Source: Otis tarda
Taxonomy: Eukaryota; Chordata; Aves; Otidiformes; Otididae
Length of the DNA stretch: 64,000 bases
Reading direction: 5' to 3'
Assembly (NCBI GenBank): GCA_026413225.1
Contig: CM048557.1
Coordinates: forward strand, 40,231,371 to 40,295,370
Shown here: positions 38,858-52,775 of the stretch, piece after piece
Layout of the letters: each line of letters begins with the position of its first letter
Position numbering within the stretch: the first letter of the stretch is position 1
Position numbers and translations under genes: made by a program
The notes under the pieces: model-generated
Told to the model about the DNA's origin: nothing
The model's input: the letters and a program-made list of their open reading frames with translations, nothing else
Database searches by the model: none

Positions 38858-41800
38858 TCACAAGGAGGTCATATGAGGGATTGACTGGGAATAGGTATAT
38901 TCCAGAGATGGATATACAATCTTTGTTTTTGTAAAGGAATGATGTCTTTTGAGTCTTGACAACTTCAACTTGTAATTTTTTTACCAAAACTCAATTGTTC
39001 AGGAATTGCAATATAATCTTCGGTCACTGATCCATAAATATTACCCCATCAATAACCCATATCTGACATTTTGGGGAAAGGTGAAATTCCAGTCACATGC
39101 CATCAATTCATTTGTATGGCCCCATACCACCCAGGTCAGACACTAATGTATTGTCTTAGAAATTTTTTTTTTTTAATAGAGTAGTTTTCTGAAAACTTTT
39201 TAGTAGGATAGAAATGAGTTATAGGATTTCAGCAACAGTTTCTATGAGAAAATTTGAAATGTCCATACATAGGCCAAACTTTTTTAGAATGATCGTTTTG
39301 AAAAAAAAATATATAAAATATTGATTTGTTAATACAAATGTGATATTACTTTTACCACCATAAGTATCCTGTATTACCACACAGATTGAAAAGTATGTAA
39401 ATAATCAGATTCTGCTATTTACATTGTCTTAAATTAGAGTCAATTGAGATAGCTGGATTTTGATTAGTGTGACTGAAAGAAGAATCTCTTCTGGAATAGA
39501 AAGCTTTTACAGTTAAGCAGAAATAGGCATCTGTTTAAAAGCCGAAGTAGGGGCTCTGAGCACTTCAGGGAATTTGAAAAATCGCTACCGCACAGTCTGA
39601 GCACATGACAGCTTGAACCACCCAAGCAAATGAGGTCTAGGGAATGGATATCCAACTAGTATAGAAAGGTAACTTTATCTTCAAAATTGGCCATGTCAGG
39701 GAAGCAAGGAGTGACAGATTATGACATTCAAGCAACAGATCTTCACTGCCTGTTCCTCAGTCTTTGTTAAATTATGATACGTCAATAGAGTAGAAAGTTA
39801 GATTCATAGAGGTACAAATTAGCATTAAAATTTACAGTCCGTAGAATGACTTCTGTGAATATAATGTTCTTAAAAAGAAAGCAATTTGGAAATGCCATTT
39901 GGGTTTGGTGATTTGGTCTTCACCAATAACAGGTAGATAAATAGTAAATAAATTGTATATTCTATGGTCGTGGGGCTTTTTGTGTTTGTTTTTCTTGGTA
40001 ATGATGACAATACTAATGATACTGGTACCTAGTCTAGTAACTAATAGCCACAAATCTGATGCATCAGAATTAACTTTTAGAATATTAGTAAGTTTTCTGG
40101 TAATTCTCTTGTAAGCTCCAAACAGAAAGCAGACTATCTCAAAAAACACATGCATCTTTTAGTTCTAGTAGCAGAAATATATGAGCAGCTAAACAAAGTT
40201 TGTTCTTATTCACGGTACATTAATAGCTGCTAGTTTACACAGTCTCTGCCAGTTCTTGAATATCTACATTCCTAAACTAAGGTTTATGAATATCATGAGG
40301 AACACATGCAGTGTAGTTGATGTTTGTCATCATCTGATTTATACATCATCAAAATCATGATGTAGGAGTGTCATGTTATGGTACTGTACTGTCACATTTA
40401 GAAGATGGATATTTTAAAAGACGGGTATTTTAGAATATTTTAAAAGATTTTATTAGAGTTCCTATCTCATAATTGATGAGTCAATTTCCCACATCCTATT
40501 TAGAAGGAAAATTTCAGGATATTGATGTAGTTCAATAAATTCAGATTTGCATCCCACCTAGTAGAACTCCTTCTTATTCTTATATTCTTGCCTGTCAGGT
40601 AGCATTATATGAAGAAAAAGGAGACGCAAACTGGTAATTCAGGGTATCCACCAGTGTACTACCTGCTTCATGATTAGTTAGAGCATTTGCCATCTATTTT
40701 GTATTTTGAGAAGATAACTTTCTTTTAAAATGAGTTGCAGAAATGCAAATTAAAATATAGTGATATAGTTGTGATGACACTTTTTCCATTTTGTTACAGT
40801 CTTCGCAATATTTTGTATTTTTCTTCAAGCATAATTTTAGAGACATTTATATACAAGAGACGCTAAACTGTCATTTAAAAAAAGTGTTTTGGTGAAGCAC
40901 TGGAAGGCCTAAAAGACTCAAGCAAGATGAGGTAAATGAAGGCAACCAAAACTTTCTAGTTTCACACAAAATATTTTAAAAATAATTTTAATTTAATGTA
41001 ATTATAGTACTGGATTATTGACATTGTGTACTAAGGGTACAAAGTCCTGGAAAATTAATATTGTACAATCTGCTGAATAGGCCATGTTAGTAAGACACAA
41101 TTTACTTTTACATTTTTTATTTTATACTGTAAAGATAACAATAAGTAATGATCCAGAGATTCTATAAGAGATTATAATTTATTTAAAATAAACACAACCA
41201 AAACTGAAATAATATTTTGCTTCTAATCAGAAGAAACACTATTTTATAATTGCAGTATACAGTTGTATTTATTACAGACAACATGCCTTCTCCTTTAAAG
41301 TATTTTAAGAACTGTATAAGCCACTTTTAAGTTACCAAACCTGGGACCTCTTGTACAAAACTGTGCCATCACATCAGCATGTAAGTGCACTCTGCATAAA
41401 AAAGGATGAGGATTGATTTAGGCCGCACTACGAAGCCAACCCCAGGCTGAGAGTAGCTTTATTCTCTGCTTGTTTTCTCGGCTTTTTATTCATTTGCAAT
41501 GAGGGAGTGTGGTGCTTTTTTTTGAAAATGACTCTCTTGATGAGGCCTCTGATTGTAAAGTACTTTCAAACTGGGAACTTCACCACCTTTGTTGCTGAGT
41601 GGATAACTTTTCCATTAAAAAAATGTGAACCTGCTTTCCACCAGCCCCTTTCCTCCTCCTCATTATTGTTCATGTGCATCAAAAGTGACTTTCCATACCA
41701 GACTGCTCACAGGAAGCTAGCAAAAAGATACCACGTTCCAGTGCAATTGCATGACAGCAACCAATATTTTCATTGCCAGATGGTACTAATAGCAGTTCTC

Positions 41801-44800
41801 CAAATGTGACTTGAGTATTTACCTAATCCACTTTATCTCTGCAGATCTCCTATAGGCTTCGCATCCCCAATTTCCTCTTCTTATAATACCTGTACACCAA
41901 GCATGTAGACTTGAAACCATATAATGAATTTTAGTCACAAAAGTAACTGACTTAATGACAGACTTTTAGCAAGAATTTGGCCCTGGAAATGCTTTCGTTT
42001 CTGAGCTTTTTTCCTTTTCAAAAAATATGCAAGGATATACTTCATCAGTACAGACTACTACTCACTACCCACGGTACGTCCGCTCTTCTGATGCTTCTGC
42101 CCAGACTTAGCCCACATTGACTTACTCTCTTGCTCTGTCTCAGAAGTAGAACAATTTCCTTCCTCATGAAAATTAGATTTTTTTTTTCTATCATGATTTG
42201 GAATTTACCTCTTCCATGCACTAGCTGTTCTTCCTACTATACTATGGCTGTAGCTGTCAGATCTTCAAATAAATGGTAATTTGCTAGTGAAAAAAAAAGA
42301 TAGATAGATACTTAACATTTTAGCAAAAGTTTGGGCAATATTTAGCGCTTGAGTGTTAAAGGAAGTGAGAATTCAAATTGTCAGCACTTAGCACTTTCAT
42401 TCATATTCACTAATCTCAGGAAATTATGTCCTGAGAAACCAGTACATACTTAAAATTGAAACAGGCAGTTTAAAAAAGAGTCTGCATGGTATCATATTTT
42501 TCAGTATTCAAAGTAGAGACTGATTATTTTTCTTTTTCTTATTAGATTGGTGGTTGTGTCTCTCAATAATTTATTGCCGCTTTGTTTGCAGCATCCCAGG
42601 ACAGAATCTCTCACAACCTACTATTGGAAGACATTACCGAATTCTGTCAAATATGGATGTGAGATTATGTTATACATTACAAATTACAGCAGCAGATGTT
42701 CTTTTAAAAAGTTGTGGTTTCTTTAAATGATCTGGCTAATGCAACTCTTTGAGTCACTGTTGTGAGAGACAAAATTGGTGACAGGCTGATTTAGAGGTGC
42801 ACTTTTTAACCAACAGTATGAAGAGATTAAGAGGTTGTCAGAAAGATATCAAGAGAGGTAAAGGGATTAATTTCAAAAGTTATTTTAAATTAAAAACTAA
42901 TGGGTAGCTTTCTTTCAAAACTTTTTTATAGCTGGGAGCAACAGAATGGAAAATTAAGCATAAAGAAAACTTTTCATTTAGGAATATTTTACTATTTTTT
43001 TCTTAGGCAGATTATTTCTGGATGCTCAGGATGCCCAGTATGCCCATTTTTCTAATTTGTCTCAGAAAAATGTAACATGAACATTTCCTGGTGAACAAAT
43101 TAATCAGTTAAGTTTCTTAAATATGTCTTTATCCCTGAAAGGTTTAAACATTAACAACAATAAAAGACATCTATCAAGTCAGTGGATAGGAATGTGTTTG
43201 GCTTGACAGATAACTATTTTAAATAAAATGTGTAATTGTCATTTAAGAAATATCACTGCAGACCAAAAACTCCAATTAAAATATTTTTTTTAAATCTGTA
43301 GCAAAGTAAGTTAATGTGCAGGAAATATTAATTAAAATTTGTTTATAATTACAAATGAAAAAAGGTTTTTGTCAGAAAATGTTAGCATGAAAGACGGCAT
43401 ATAAATAGATTGATAACATGTGGTGCAAGACAGTGAAGTTTCCAATGTTACAAACAAGCCATGCCTTGATAATAATACTGGAATTGTTAGCCTGCATGTC
43501 CAGTATTATTTTCTGCAAGGAGAAGCTCTACTCGAGCACAAAAGAAGAGGATTTGGACCTGCCTGAGGATTTTACTTCTGGGTGATTCTATGTAGTTGAT
43601 TAAATGGCATGATTCATTGTCCCAGTTAGTAGCCCCAGAAGTAAAGTTGTTCAGTTTTTTCCATTTTGAGAACTATTTTTTTCTGTATGTTCCAGCTTTG
43701 CCAAAATTTAACAACCCTGCCTGAACTCTACCCAAACTTCCACCTGAAATTTGACATTACAGTGTTTTTCTTCAAGTTAATTTTGTTTTAATTGTATTTA
43801 ATTATTTCTGTATGCCTATATGCATGTGTGCATTAAAAAAAAAAATAAAATAGAGCTGCAGTTTCTAAAATCAGTAGAAGGAATAAAAAAATCCCCACCC
43901 TTTTCTGTCCATGTTAAAAAAATTACTATGCTAACCATTTGTTCAGATGGTTGTTCTAGTGTAGAGCAGCTCATGGTCCTATCAAGAGTAACAAGTAACT
44001 AGCATTTGATGTACACATCAAAATTTGCCTACAATTAATATAGATATAAGACCGTGAAAAAAATCTGAGTTCACATGCAATTAGAGGTCTTTGTGTGATT
44101 CATCTCCACTAAGGAAAGCTGCCTTTGGGAGCAATGTTCTTTGCTGCTACAGTTGAGGGATCTAAAGAAAGAATCTGGCCTTCCAGATCTCTAAGTGTCA
44201 TCCACTTTTGACTCCCAGGCAATGTGGGTGGGAGGTGGGTATGTTCTAACTCAAGTAAGCATTTGCACAGAATATATAGAAATATAGCCACGAAGAAGAG
44301 GAAGGTAGCAGAAGCTTGAGCAACACGTTTATAGAGGGGTAAAGGATCAGTATGAAGATACTGGGTAGTTGTAAAGAGAGGGCTGAGGGGACCATTGGAA
44401 TTTGGGGGTGTCACTAGGGTAAAAAAGGGAAAAAGAGAGGAATGAGACACAAAGGCAGAATAGGCTGATCATTAGGTTCTAGAATTAGGGTTGAAAATAG
44501 GAGTCCAGTGAATCTTGTATGGTATGAAGTTATTCATTTCATACGTGGACCAGGATTGGTCCACACAAAGAGTAGTTACTGAGTGGACTTCTGATACCTG
44601 AAACTCCTTAGTTTGAGAAGTCTTCTAGACATGTACAGTCTCTGCCTCTTTTAATGAATGATTAGTTACTTAATATTTGACTAGTTATTCAAAGTGTGAT
44701 CTTTTTTTTTTTGTATTTATCGCATTATTACAGATTTCTTCTTCAGTATTTTATTATGCTTACTACAGCATCTGAATGCTACAAAAAGTTAATTAATTTT

Positions 44801-44810
44801 TCTTCATAAA
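38858..44810. other. AT-rich non-coding sequence
   Basis: No gene is recognised. The longest frames (39832-40155 minus, 107 codons; 41507-41809 plus, 100 codons) have no domain, have low-complexity composition and lack convincing splice boundaries. A minus-strand frame of 113 codons at 44109-44450 has one hydrophobic stretch but no family resemblance. A short A-run followed by (GATA)3 is at 42290-42310, and paired hairpins are at 44522-44564. Confidence 0.65.
44522..44564. repeat. Two back-to-back hairpins
   Basis: GTATGAA (44522-44528) pairs with TTCATAC (44538-44544). The next base starts GTGGACC (44545-44551), which pairs with GGTCCAC (44558-44564) around a 6 nt loop. Both stems are perfect and directly adjacent. 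No known RNA family is recognised. Confidence 0.7.
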
Positions 44811-44905
44811 GTTCTGTGAGGATAGATGGTGTTATTATCCCTGCTCCGCAGGTAAGAACTTGGGGCATAGACAAATTATTGGTTTAACTGAAAAAGATTC
44901 AGCTG
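44811..44905 (+). repeat. Probable MIR/L2-like relic
   Basis: TTCTGTGAGGATAGATGGTG, then TTATTATCCCTGCTCCGCAG, then AACTTGGGGCATAGACAAATTATTGGTTTAACTG follow the order of the MIR core-to-3' region (GTGAGGTAGGTACTATTATTATCCCCATTTTACAG, GAAACTGAGGCACAGAGAGGTTAAGT). It is diverged and lacks the 5' tRNA-derived half. The call rests on remembered consensus wording. Confidence 0.5.
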
Positions 44906-46336
44906 CTCAAGAAGAAATAGAATAGGATCATCTAGTGAAGGACTGTATCATAATGCATCTATACCAAAGTATTAATTGCAGTATTTTAGGAAATACAATA
45001 TCTTTACTTGTTTTGGTTCATTAAGTAAAGATACGGCATCATGATACGTGCATAAAGGGGCTAAATAAACATTGCTCAAACTATATTAGTTTTAGCATTG
45101 GAAGAGTTTGATTTCATGTGTGTAGTGTCTTTTTATAACCTTCAGGGTATTATTCTATAGCTCTGTCTCTTATGAAGAACATATATGATCCACTACAGTA
45201 CAGTAAATGTTTTGAAATCTTCCTTTTACTTACATTGGCAACATATTCCCTTGAGTCAGGAAAGAACGGTTTCTCTGATTTTACTTGTTTGAAGTTGCAT
45301 ATGAATATCCCATAAAGCATAAAAATTAGTCTGGCCTCCCATTTCCAGCTTTTATTTTATCTTTTGGATCACATTTCAGTCTCTGTTTGTCCTTATTTTA
45401 AAGGAGTGAAATGAAGTAATGTGTAAAAGAAAACAAAGAGCTGAAAGGTAAAGTGCTAATCTGAAGTAAGGTACAGCCATATGGGAATTGTAAAATATTC
45501 CCTGCAAATTGCATAGGAAGTGATGTAATGCATTGTGTTCTAGTCCATGTTCATGCATGCATTTAATGTATATAACAGCAAAGAAAAAGGGAGAGTAAGC
45601 ATAGGCTTATTTATCTGTATGCTTGTGCCCTATGCTTAAACACAAAAGATGGTAAAGTGTACCATTAAGTACGTTTGAAGTGATGCAGCTGGAAGCATAG
45701 CGCTGTTTCTAATAATATATCTTTATTCCTACAATTATCTTCTTCAATGTATCCCTACTGCCATGCAGCAGCTACAGCAGCTCTTTGAAGTTTTCATTAA
45801 TGCAGGATTTAGCAAACTTATTTGCTACAAATTCTACAATTCTTTATTTTATACTTAAATAATGCAACCTCTTTTGCATCCTGCAGCCATTCATCACAAA
45901 GGGAATGTAAACGATTGCAGTGTGAGAGCAAGCATCACCTTTTAGTTCACTAACCAACAGCTGTTTAGACCTCAATGTTTCTTAATCACATTCAGAATAC
46001 AAAGGAGTGGAGTAATAAACAGGACTTTCAAATATTTTGGCAGGACATATGCTGTCCCATCCATTATACCTCTGAGATTCCTCTGGTATGACTGTCCCCT
46101 GCGCTGTGCTGTTAAGCACACCAAAGCAGAGGTTGCGCTACCTCAAGAATCATACTCAGAACCATGAGTTGGCTTAGGGCCCCACAGCCTGTGCTGTACC
46201 ATCACTGCACTACCGACGACACTGCTATCGTTATCACTCACTGTCCTTGATACTTCCATACCACCTGGCTGACCATACTGCGCAGTATTTTTCAGCACTC
46301 ATCCAAGTGCTATAGTACCCATCACCCAAGTGCTTC

Positions 46337-46370
46337 AAAATATATCTATATATAATACACATATATAGAT
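46337..46370. repeat. AT-rich simple repeat
   Basis: A degenerate TATATC/TATATA/CACATATATAG tract with local palindromic structure. It has no other content. Confidence 0.8.
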
Positions 46371-49300
46371 TCCCACACTACCCACAAAGGAGTAGCAGAG
46401 CTGTAGGCAAGCAAACCTCAGACAGCCGAGACAGAATTACTGAGTGGAAGACTGGGACGCAGGGTAAGAGTCCAAAATACTCTTATCAAAAGCAGAGATG
46501 AGACATATCCATGGGCCAGGTAAATCCTTGACCAGAACCAGTTTGTGGTCAAAGTATTCTTATTCCTGTACTTGCCAGAAATCTTTCCAGTATCGCTTAA
46601 CAGGACTGTAACCTTCATCCCATGCCTGGCAATAATTTAGAAATAGCTCCCTTGTTAACTTTACCACTGATCTTATAACTTCAACATTTCCAGTACTGTC
46701 GGTAGTCCTAAAACACCCATCAGGGCTGTTGTAAAATCCTGTCAGCAGTGACTCTGAAGACTCTTTGAGCTATAATGCAGTCATATTGGTCTGTTGAATA
46801 TTTTGTTCGGAAATTTAGTGTATTGTGTCCACCACTTGAGGTTGTTAAGTCTAAGCCCTAATGAATGTAAAACATGTGATAAATTTGTCCAGAATAGCTG
46901 ATATACAACCACCTTTTAGGGTGTAGAGGCACAAGGGGGTGAAGTCTGTACACTCATGTAAGACCTAACACTTCAGACCTACCACAAAGACCTACATATT
47001 AAAAAGTCGAACCTGTGAATCAGAGAATCTGCATCTAAACTAAAACTGCTTACTCAGGTATTCAGCTATAAGATCTATGGCAACTTGGTTTCACAGATGA
47101 CACGTGTATTTGATTAGGACCTTAGTAGACATACCCCAGAAAAAAAAAAAAAAGAACATAATAAATAAATTAATTGCCTTCTTAATGTTACAGTGCTGTT
47201 TAAACATAAACTGGTTTTTTTAAATGGTAATGAGAGAAACAGATCCAAATGGAGTTTATTGTGAAATGAAGTGTTCCTTAAAGGTTCCCACAATTCAGGT
47301 ATAATGAACTTGTCCATTCTTTTTAAAATTTAGTTGGGGGAAGGGAGTTGTGGGTTTTAATTTGTTTGTTATGCTCAGAATATGTGCAAGAGAGAGAACA
47401 AAGAAACTTGTTGTATATCTGTCTGAGCATGTTCAGTGTAAACTTTTTCACAGAATTTTCAGTACTCTTAGATTAAACTTAAATCCTTAGGTAATTAAAA
47501 AAATATGGTTTAACTCCTCCAAAAAAAAGATGGGTTCATCTCTGAAGTCTTGGCAGCTACTTTTCCGTAAATCAAGTGACCCTTATTATCCCTGCTACAT
47601 GTTCTCTGCTGGGAATGTTATCCCATAATCAATATTCAAAACAACAAGAATAGGTGATAGTAATTGGGGATTTGTTTCTCTAGTCATAGACCCACTTGTG
47701 AAAATGTTTGTGGAAAAAAAACAGGGATATCGAGTCCAAGAGGATAAGAAATGAGGATCTGATCAGATTCTGCATCCAAAACCAGGACTGTACCTTGAGC
47801 ATCTTCCTAGCCTAGTTTCAGCAATCAGTCTCAGGTAACCAGCAACAGCAATTTGGGAAGTCTACAGTAAAAGAGGATGGTATAGCATGTTTTCTGTTCA
47901 GAAACAGTAACTCTGCTTCAATTGGATTTTAAATGTCTTCCCAGTCCTGACATAATCCTAGCTGCAGGCTTTGTTGAACCAACTGGTGTTTATTTTGAAA
48001 CTGACATCTTAATTCCAGTAATCTGACTGCTCGTTGTAGGTCATTATCTCACCAGCAACGTACTGACCACTATACAAAGAGGTGGAAAGGGTAAGGAGCC
48101 TTTAACTGATACATTAAAAGTCATGCAGTTTTGTTTGAATTACTGTGAAAGTTGTATTCATGTTTCTGTTTTCCACCCCACTCATCAGTTGTTTGTAACT
48201 ATGCTAGAAAAGATTCTCTCCTGGCTGAAGCCCAGCAGATTGGTGCTCAGCTTGAGAGGAACAGTATTATTTAACTTTGAAAATATTTATTGATTCATGT
48301 TTTAATTAGCAGTAAAAAGCATTTTGTTTATTTTCAGAACATTTTCCCCCTCACATTTAAGGGCAAATTCTACTCGTTTTGTGTTTCACTTGCATAAAGG
48401 TGACATTTTCATAGATGCTTGCTTGGCACAAGGCAGAATCATGTACTTGGTATCCTGCCCTTGCTTTTTGGAAGATCCAGAGTTGGCAGCTATGTTATGC
48501 GTAGGGGGTTTTTGCTCTCTCTGTAATTTGCTACCCAGATCAAATATGGAAATTTTTAACCCATATTTTGTGGGTTTATTGCATTTTTGCATTTGTAGGT
48601 GTTTTTCCTGTAATATGCTTTGTTCTGACATTTAAACACAGAACAGATATGTTTTAAATGCTTATGCTTAAAATACCGTTCATCATGTTTCTAAGTTTGT
48701 ACAGTGCATTCCAATGAATAGTTAACATTTTGCATCCCAAAATAATCTCTACAAAGCACCATTTGACGGAGAAGCCAGAAATAATGGTGGCAAGTAAACC
48801 CAGGTTTAAACGATACCGCATTCTGATCCAAAATCATGCATCTTGTCTATCTCCGCAGCATTCAGATTAGGAACTTTTAACAATGTCACTAATGTTACTG
48901 GTACTCACAATGAATATCAAGTACTGATAGAAATTATTAATTATTATCACGGCAGCCTTGAAAGTTGAAGCGATGTTATTTTATAACACAAATGCTTCAA
49001 GCATCCAACACTGCTTCTAAAACAGTGGAACTGGGCAAAATATTAATGAGGAAGGCATTATTTATTTGTTTTCAACAACAGCAACAAAATCTATTTTCTA
49101 ATCTGCAGTTGACTTAGAAGAAGATAGCGACATTTTCAAAGTAGTGAAATTTCATTATTCATGATGCAGTTGTTTACGGAAACCTAAGAAATATATCCTT
49201 TCATATCCGTATTTTCATTTGTGAATTTAAAAAAAATCTTAATGAAGTATATGGACAGTGGGAGCTAGAAAGTTTTTGCACATTAGAGCGATTCTTATCA

Positions 49301-50703
49301 GATAAATATTTTTAACCATTTTTCATGTACTGGGAAACCAATGCTTGGAGAAGTGAAGGCATGTGCTCTGTATCTCAGGAGTCTGAGCACTTCCAAACAA
49401 GCTCTGATGTTTTGTTTTGTGTTATTGCAGCCCACAGCTGACTATCTTGTTTCTTTGCTGATTGTTTCCAATGTAGAAGAGATAAAAGAAAAGTTAATAT
49501 GTATGCCCACTCCTCAATTTGTGCTTTCCAAACCACAACATGCTGCATTAATTCATTGGTGGCTATTTAAGTAGATGTATTAGGGCGTGAAATGCAAGGC
49601 TCCATTTTACTGACCAATCCCCCTGATGGGGTGTCAATCTTTAGCAAAGAAACAGAGCAGATAACTAGGAATAATAACTTCTTACATTGGCTAGCCACAA
49701 ATTATCAGAGCTTTTCTGGAAGTGCCCTGGGATCCCTCTCAGCTAACTTTAGTCACATGAAAATTAAACATCTGGTTTAAGGTAATTGTCTAGGCTGTCT
49801 CTGTCATCACTTGAATGGCAGATGCCTTCACAGAAGGACTGATCCCTTTGACCTAGGGATAGGATGAAATGATGCTTAGTGATTTTTCCTTTCTCCGTTG
49901 TTATAAAAAGGAATACAGGTGACAACACAAACCTTGCCTGGACAACTCTTTACAGAGGAGATGTTAGGTGAGCACTCAGGGTGCCTGCAGGGAAGTTGCA
50001 GCAACCCTGGGTATGCGTTTAAGAAATTATTGTCCTCAAGCACCCATCTATAGGAGAGGATTACCTCAGTAGCAATGAGGCCAGAGTGGCTGGTGTGTCT
50101 TCTTCACCATCACTGCAACTCTCAACAAGACAATCCAGAGCAAAAACTAGGGTACTTGATGCCAGTATTCAGAGAGCCTATACTCATAAACAGTGGTCTA
50201 ATTGTCCAGTAATACCTTTTAACTCATGCAATTAGTCAGAGTTTTTTAGTGCTTTTGTGAAAAAGTTTGTGAGTTTGAGTTAATTCATGAATACATTAGG
50301 CTCATTTTGACCCACTGGGTGAGAATCCCTGTAAAAAAAAAATCAACCCACTCAAAATTATACAAATACAATTTATATTTCCTTTTCATTGACAATTTTT
50401 ACACTTCAGAGAGACAGGAAAAAAAAAGAATGTTGTTAGTTTCCTCACCAGCAGGACAATAACTCCTCTCAAGGCTTTCACTTACTCATCTCTCCACTTC
50501 AACCTCAGATATTTCTAACATTCTGTCACTACCTTTGTCTAGCAGAGAGGTTCCAAAACTGCCATTCAAAGTGTTTCTCTCCCCACAGATGGGAGCAGAT
50601 CTATTATCCATAGCATCACCAGTCTTTGTCAGCCAATCTGTCAGCTATGAAGTCATAAATTATAGCATCCAAAATTTCTTTCTGTTCATACTTTTCCACT
50701 ATT

Positions 50704-50726
50704 ATTTTAAAAAATATTTTTAAAAT
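50704..50726. repeat. Perfect 10 bp AT hairpin
   Basis: ATTTTAAAAA (50704-50713) and TTTTTAAAAT (50717-50726) are exact reverse complements around a 3 nt loop. The sequence is low-complexity and has no implied role. Confidence 0.75.
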
Positions 50727-51780
50727 ATTTATTTCAATCAATATACATAAAAATCTGAGTTTAGCACTTCTTACATTGAAATTCCTCTTATTCCACCATA
50801 AATCTCTAATGGTGGTGATGGAATGACATAATCTTGGGGATTAGAGCACATATTACTAGAAACAAATATCACCACTTGTGAGACTTACAGTTTCGTCTAA
50901 GCAAAGAGTTTGCATGAGAAAAAGGGTTATTTTGTATCTCTGAAAGTGTTTTAGTCATGCTGTGCAATTCCATGCAGTTGCACATCTAATAAACACAAAA
51001 AAGAACAAGTGGTGTTCACCTGCAGGCCTATACAGGCACTGTTTCCGTTAGTACCAAAGTTTATTTTGTTACTGCTGGCTTTTCTAGAAAGGATCTTCAG
51101 GATTACTGATTCCAATACACTGCCACCACACAGACAAGCATTTTATGTGTGTACGTTTATCATTTATCAAGCCCTTAAAACCAGGTAAGCAGCTTGCCTC
51201 CACTGCAGGCAGGCTGCTCTTGATGTTCACACATGCTCCTGAATTGGTTGGGACATCTCTCTGAATTTCGTCTTCATCTGTCTACACTGATCAAGACAAT
51301 CTCTATGGGTTCCTTCCTGTAAGACCCACCCCAGTCATCCCAGTAGCTCTCTTCACTTGTTTCGGTATGAGTTTATCTTCAGTGAGTATGGATGACTACA
51401 ACTACATATAGTGGTAAAACAATCCTGACTCTTCTGGAAACATGAGTCTTCTGGAAATTCCTTGATTAATCCAAAGTTAGTGAAGTAGAGGATTGCATCT
51501 GCTTTTTTCTCTATCCATTGACAAAGAACAAGAATCAATTGAATCTAACAAGTCCTCCTCTTCCTCTAATTTTTCCAGATAATGATTTTCATATACATTT
51601 AATCACATTTCTCTAATTTAACTCCTTAGTATCTTGATGTCTTTCTGTGGAACATTTTGATTATGACTCTCTGTTTCATGTCATTGGTAAATTTCAAAAC
51701 CATTTTTTTTTCGACAATGCTGTTGTTGAAAATGCTAAGTAGCATCAGATCCCACACCAACCCCAGGGAAAACTGGAAAT

Positions 51781-51800
51781 CTGTTTGTTTGTTTGTTTTC
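51781..51800. repeat. (TTTG)n simple repeat
   Basis: Four successive TTTG/GTTT units. A short microsatellite. Confidence 0.9.
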
Positions 51801-52290
51801 AGTACAACTCATTATTTACTCTCTTTTATCAATCCTGCATCACTTTTACTCATTTTCTTGTTATCATGTTGCTCCAGTTAAGTTAATCACTAGTTAAGAT
51901 AACTTCAGATGATTTATATAACTTGCTACATTTCTACAGGAAAATGTGTGTGATGATTACTTTGTAGAAATGCAGTGGCTTGAAGAAACTCTGTACTGCT
52001 TTTGCATCCTGGTAACCTTAATTGTTTTCTCAAGTCCTAGAAGCCCTTGGTCCTTGTTTTTCTTCCTCTACATTTTCTTTTTCCATTGTCTTCCGTATCA
52101 TTCTCGTTTGACCTCTTTCACTATTCCAGAATGCTAAATAGTTTTCTCAGTGCCTTCTTCCAGATCCTACTCACATTTCTCTTCCAAGCTGAACTCTTCT
52201 TTGCCTCTTCTTTCTGAACCATGCATCCTGCCCTTCTTTGGACAATTCCATTGATGTCACTTTCCACAGCTTCTCCTCACTAACAGTTGT

Positions 52291-52319
52291 GAGAAGAAAG
52301 GAAGGAAGGAAGAGAGCAG
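52291..52319. repeat. (GGAA)n purine tract
   Basis: An interrupted GGAA/GAAG purine-only run. A simple repeat. Confidence 0.85.
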
Positions 52320-52680
52320 AGCAGAAATGATGAATATAAACAGACATGTAGGAAAAATATTGACTTGAAAATATAACTTACTTATTTCACAGAGAAACAA
52401 ATTTTTCACCAAGTTTCTCTTCTGACATTGGTGATACCTGCATTTTGTTTGTGAGGTAATATACCTGACAACTACATTTATTCAAGGTCCTTTAAGAGTG
52501 TGATTAGCTCCTTGTGGCACAAGTATTCTAGGACTATGATAACTTTATCAATTTTCAGTTGCTTTTAAAGAATCATAAATGTTACCAAAAATATTTTTCT
52601 GGCTATTTCTTAAGTCTGTGAATCTTTGGCCTCTTGGATTTAAACAGAGAAGAAGAAAAAAAAGCCAGTTGATAATTGTC

Positions 52681-52775
52681 TGCATATATATATATAGAGG
52701 CAATGCTTGCATGTATAGGCATATATGTATGCACACACATATACATAAATAAATATATGTATATGAATACATGAT
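52681..52775. repeat. Degenerate (TA/CA/TG) repeat cluster
   Basis: A (TA)n stretch is followed by ATGTATAGGCATATATGTATGC, a short CACACACA run and further ATATGTATATG. This is a decayed dinucleotide microsatellite. The 94-codon minus-strand frame over it is repetitive and not a gene. Confidence 0.85.

Noticed and set aside
44109-44450. 113-codon minus-strand ORF with a hydrophobic stretch
   Set aside because: There is one possible membrane segment but no family match. T-rich sequence read in frame often gives this appearance.
48324-48635. 103-codon ORF overlapping an 81-codon antisense ORF
   Set aside because: There are mutual antisense frames without domain, splice context or codon signal.
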